DNA of 64,000 nucleotides from Burkholderiales bacterium (GTDB lineage: Bacteria; Pseudomonadota; Gammaproteobacteria; Burkholderiales; Burkholderiaceae_C): NCBI GenBank assembly GCA_947372465.1, contig CANBTT010000005.1:1-64000 (forward strand), read 5' to 3'. The translations under genes and the position numbers were made by a program. This document shows, piece by piece, positions 63,333 to 64,000 of the stretch; within the stretch, counting starts at the first letter, position 1, and every line of letters starts with the position of its first letter. Under the pieces are notes generated by a model that was given only the letters and a program-made list of their open reading frames with translations, did not search any database and had not been told where the DNA came from.

Positions 63333-64000
63333 TTACATTTTTTGAGCTTGCATGAAACGATCAAACTCGGCTTCAGTGAATCGGAACCACAGATTTTGCT
63401 CTGATCTGAACTTGAGCCACTCGGTGTAGACTTTCTTCCAGTTTTCATTCTTGGATGCAATTTCTTCATACAAGCCCATGGCCTGTTTGTAAGCCACGTT
63501 CATCACATCCTTGGGGAAGGCCTTTAACTTGGTCCCTGAGCCCACCAACTGCCTCAAAGCGGCAGGGTTGTGTGCATCGTAACGGGCTTGAATGTTCACA
63601 TGCGCCACTGTCGTGGCCGCCTCCAAAATGGCCTTGTTCTCAGAACTCAAAGCCTCGTAGGCCTTGTTGTTCACAAACAAATCCAACTGGGGTCCACCCT
63701 CCCACCAGCCTGGGTAGTAATAAAAGGGAGCGACTTTGTTAAAGCCCAACTTCAAATCATCGTAGGGTCCAATCCACTCGGCCGCATCAATGGTGCCTTT
63801 TTCAAGGGCAGGATAAATATCGCCAGCGGGAAGACTCTGAGGCACGACACCCAGTTTTTCCATCACTTTGCCACCGAGCCCACCGCCCATACGCATCTTC
63901 AAGCCCTTCAAGTCAGCGATGCCCTTGACCTCTTTTCTGAACCAACCGGCCATTTGTGCGCCCGTGTTGCCCATGGTGAAATTGATCATGTTGTATTTGG
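63333..64000 (-). CDS. TRAP transporter substrate-binding protein (DctP type), N-terminus beyond window
   Basis: Leftward gene open at the right edge; 222 C-terminal residues are visible. It is a periplasmic receptor: family marks are GIADLKGLKMRMGGGLGGKV, LGVVPQSLPAGDIYPALEKG, and TIDAAEWIGPYDDLKLGFNK, where the Arg and Trp/Gly-Pro residues bind carboxylates. The region YYYPGWWEGGPQLDLFVNNK matches the branch that binds 2-keto acids or aromatic-type monocarboxylates. It is convergent with dctQM, so the receptor and the permease are separately transcribed though surely one system. The signal peptide cannot be seen. Confidence 0.92.
   Translation of the reverse strand, partial: KYNMINFTMGNTGAQMAGWFRKEVKGIADLKGLKMRMGGGLGGKVMEKLGVVPQSLPAGDIYPALEKGTIDAAEWIGPYDDLKLGFNKVAPFYYYPGWWEGGPQLDLFVNNKAYEALSSENKAILEAATTVAHVNIQARYDAHNPAALRQLVGSGTKLKAFPKDVMNVAYKQAMGLYEEIASKNENWKKVYTEWLKFRSEQNLWFRFTEAEFDRFMQAQKM

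Overview
The window looks like chromosome of a betaproteobacterium of the order Burkholderiales, most like a Comamonadaceae relative of moderate GC. This rests on recognisable gene blocks: lysC-tilS-accA-glycosylase-cysS facing TPR-ppiA-ppiB-lpxH-DUF349; glyA-nrdR-ribD-ribC-ribBX-ribH-nusB-aminotransferase-ybgC-tolQRA; glnA-ntrB-ntrC; and several Bug/TctC, TRAP and aerobic CO-dehydrogenase-like genes. No database search was possible, so the placement is inference.

Left end (1-3250), accessory. A lipoprotein gene with cysteine-bounded repeats and a collagen-like Gly-Ala-Thr tract of perfect 9-bp repeats runs off the left edge. Next comes a nested mobile region. An internally deleted ISL3-like element (ends at 1221 and 3048) has been split by an IS1111-type IS110-family element (1271-2737). 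The inner element has an intact transposase gene and, downstream of it, a 190-nt segment closed by a 21-bp stem, the expected place and form of a bridge/seek RNA. This region abuts the 3' end of a tRNA-Ser(GCU) gene, a typical border for inserted DNA.

3250-26400, core housekeeping. Leftward: cysS, AlkA-like glycosylase, accA, tilS, lysC and the tRNA. Rightward: a TPR protein, two cyclophilins and lpxH, meeting a 1011-residue DUF349 protein. Then a lytic transglycosylase, glyA, nrdR, the riboflavin genes (the GTP cyclohydrolase II half of the RibBA-like protein has lost its zinc cysteines), nusB, an aminotransferase and ybgC-tolQRA without tolB or pal.

26400-43900, mixed. Leftward: a Bug-type binding protein and a flavin hydroxylase in a coupled pair, an MFS transporter, aroC, a CBS protein and a YihY membrane protein. 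Rightward: DUF2069, a GlcD-like FAD dehydrogenase, thyA, folA, DUF4337 and xth. Leftward again: glnA-ntrB-ntrC, with a clear sigma-54 promoter and an NtrC site ahead of glnA and a strong terminator after it.

43900-64000. A CinA-like protein, then recC-recB-recD coupled by 4-bp overlaps. Then a form II (AYRGAGR) molybdenum hydroxylase operon coxS-L-M-D-E-G, divergent from TRAP permease genes dctQM, with a convergent, edge-truncated dctP-type binding protein.

I see no CRISPR array, phage or clear defence island. The best candidate for something noteworthy is the RNA-guided IS1111-type element and its nested context; the rest is largely known biology with some unusual details.
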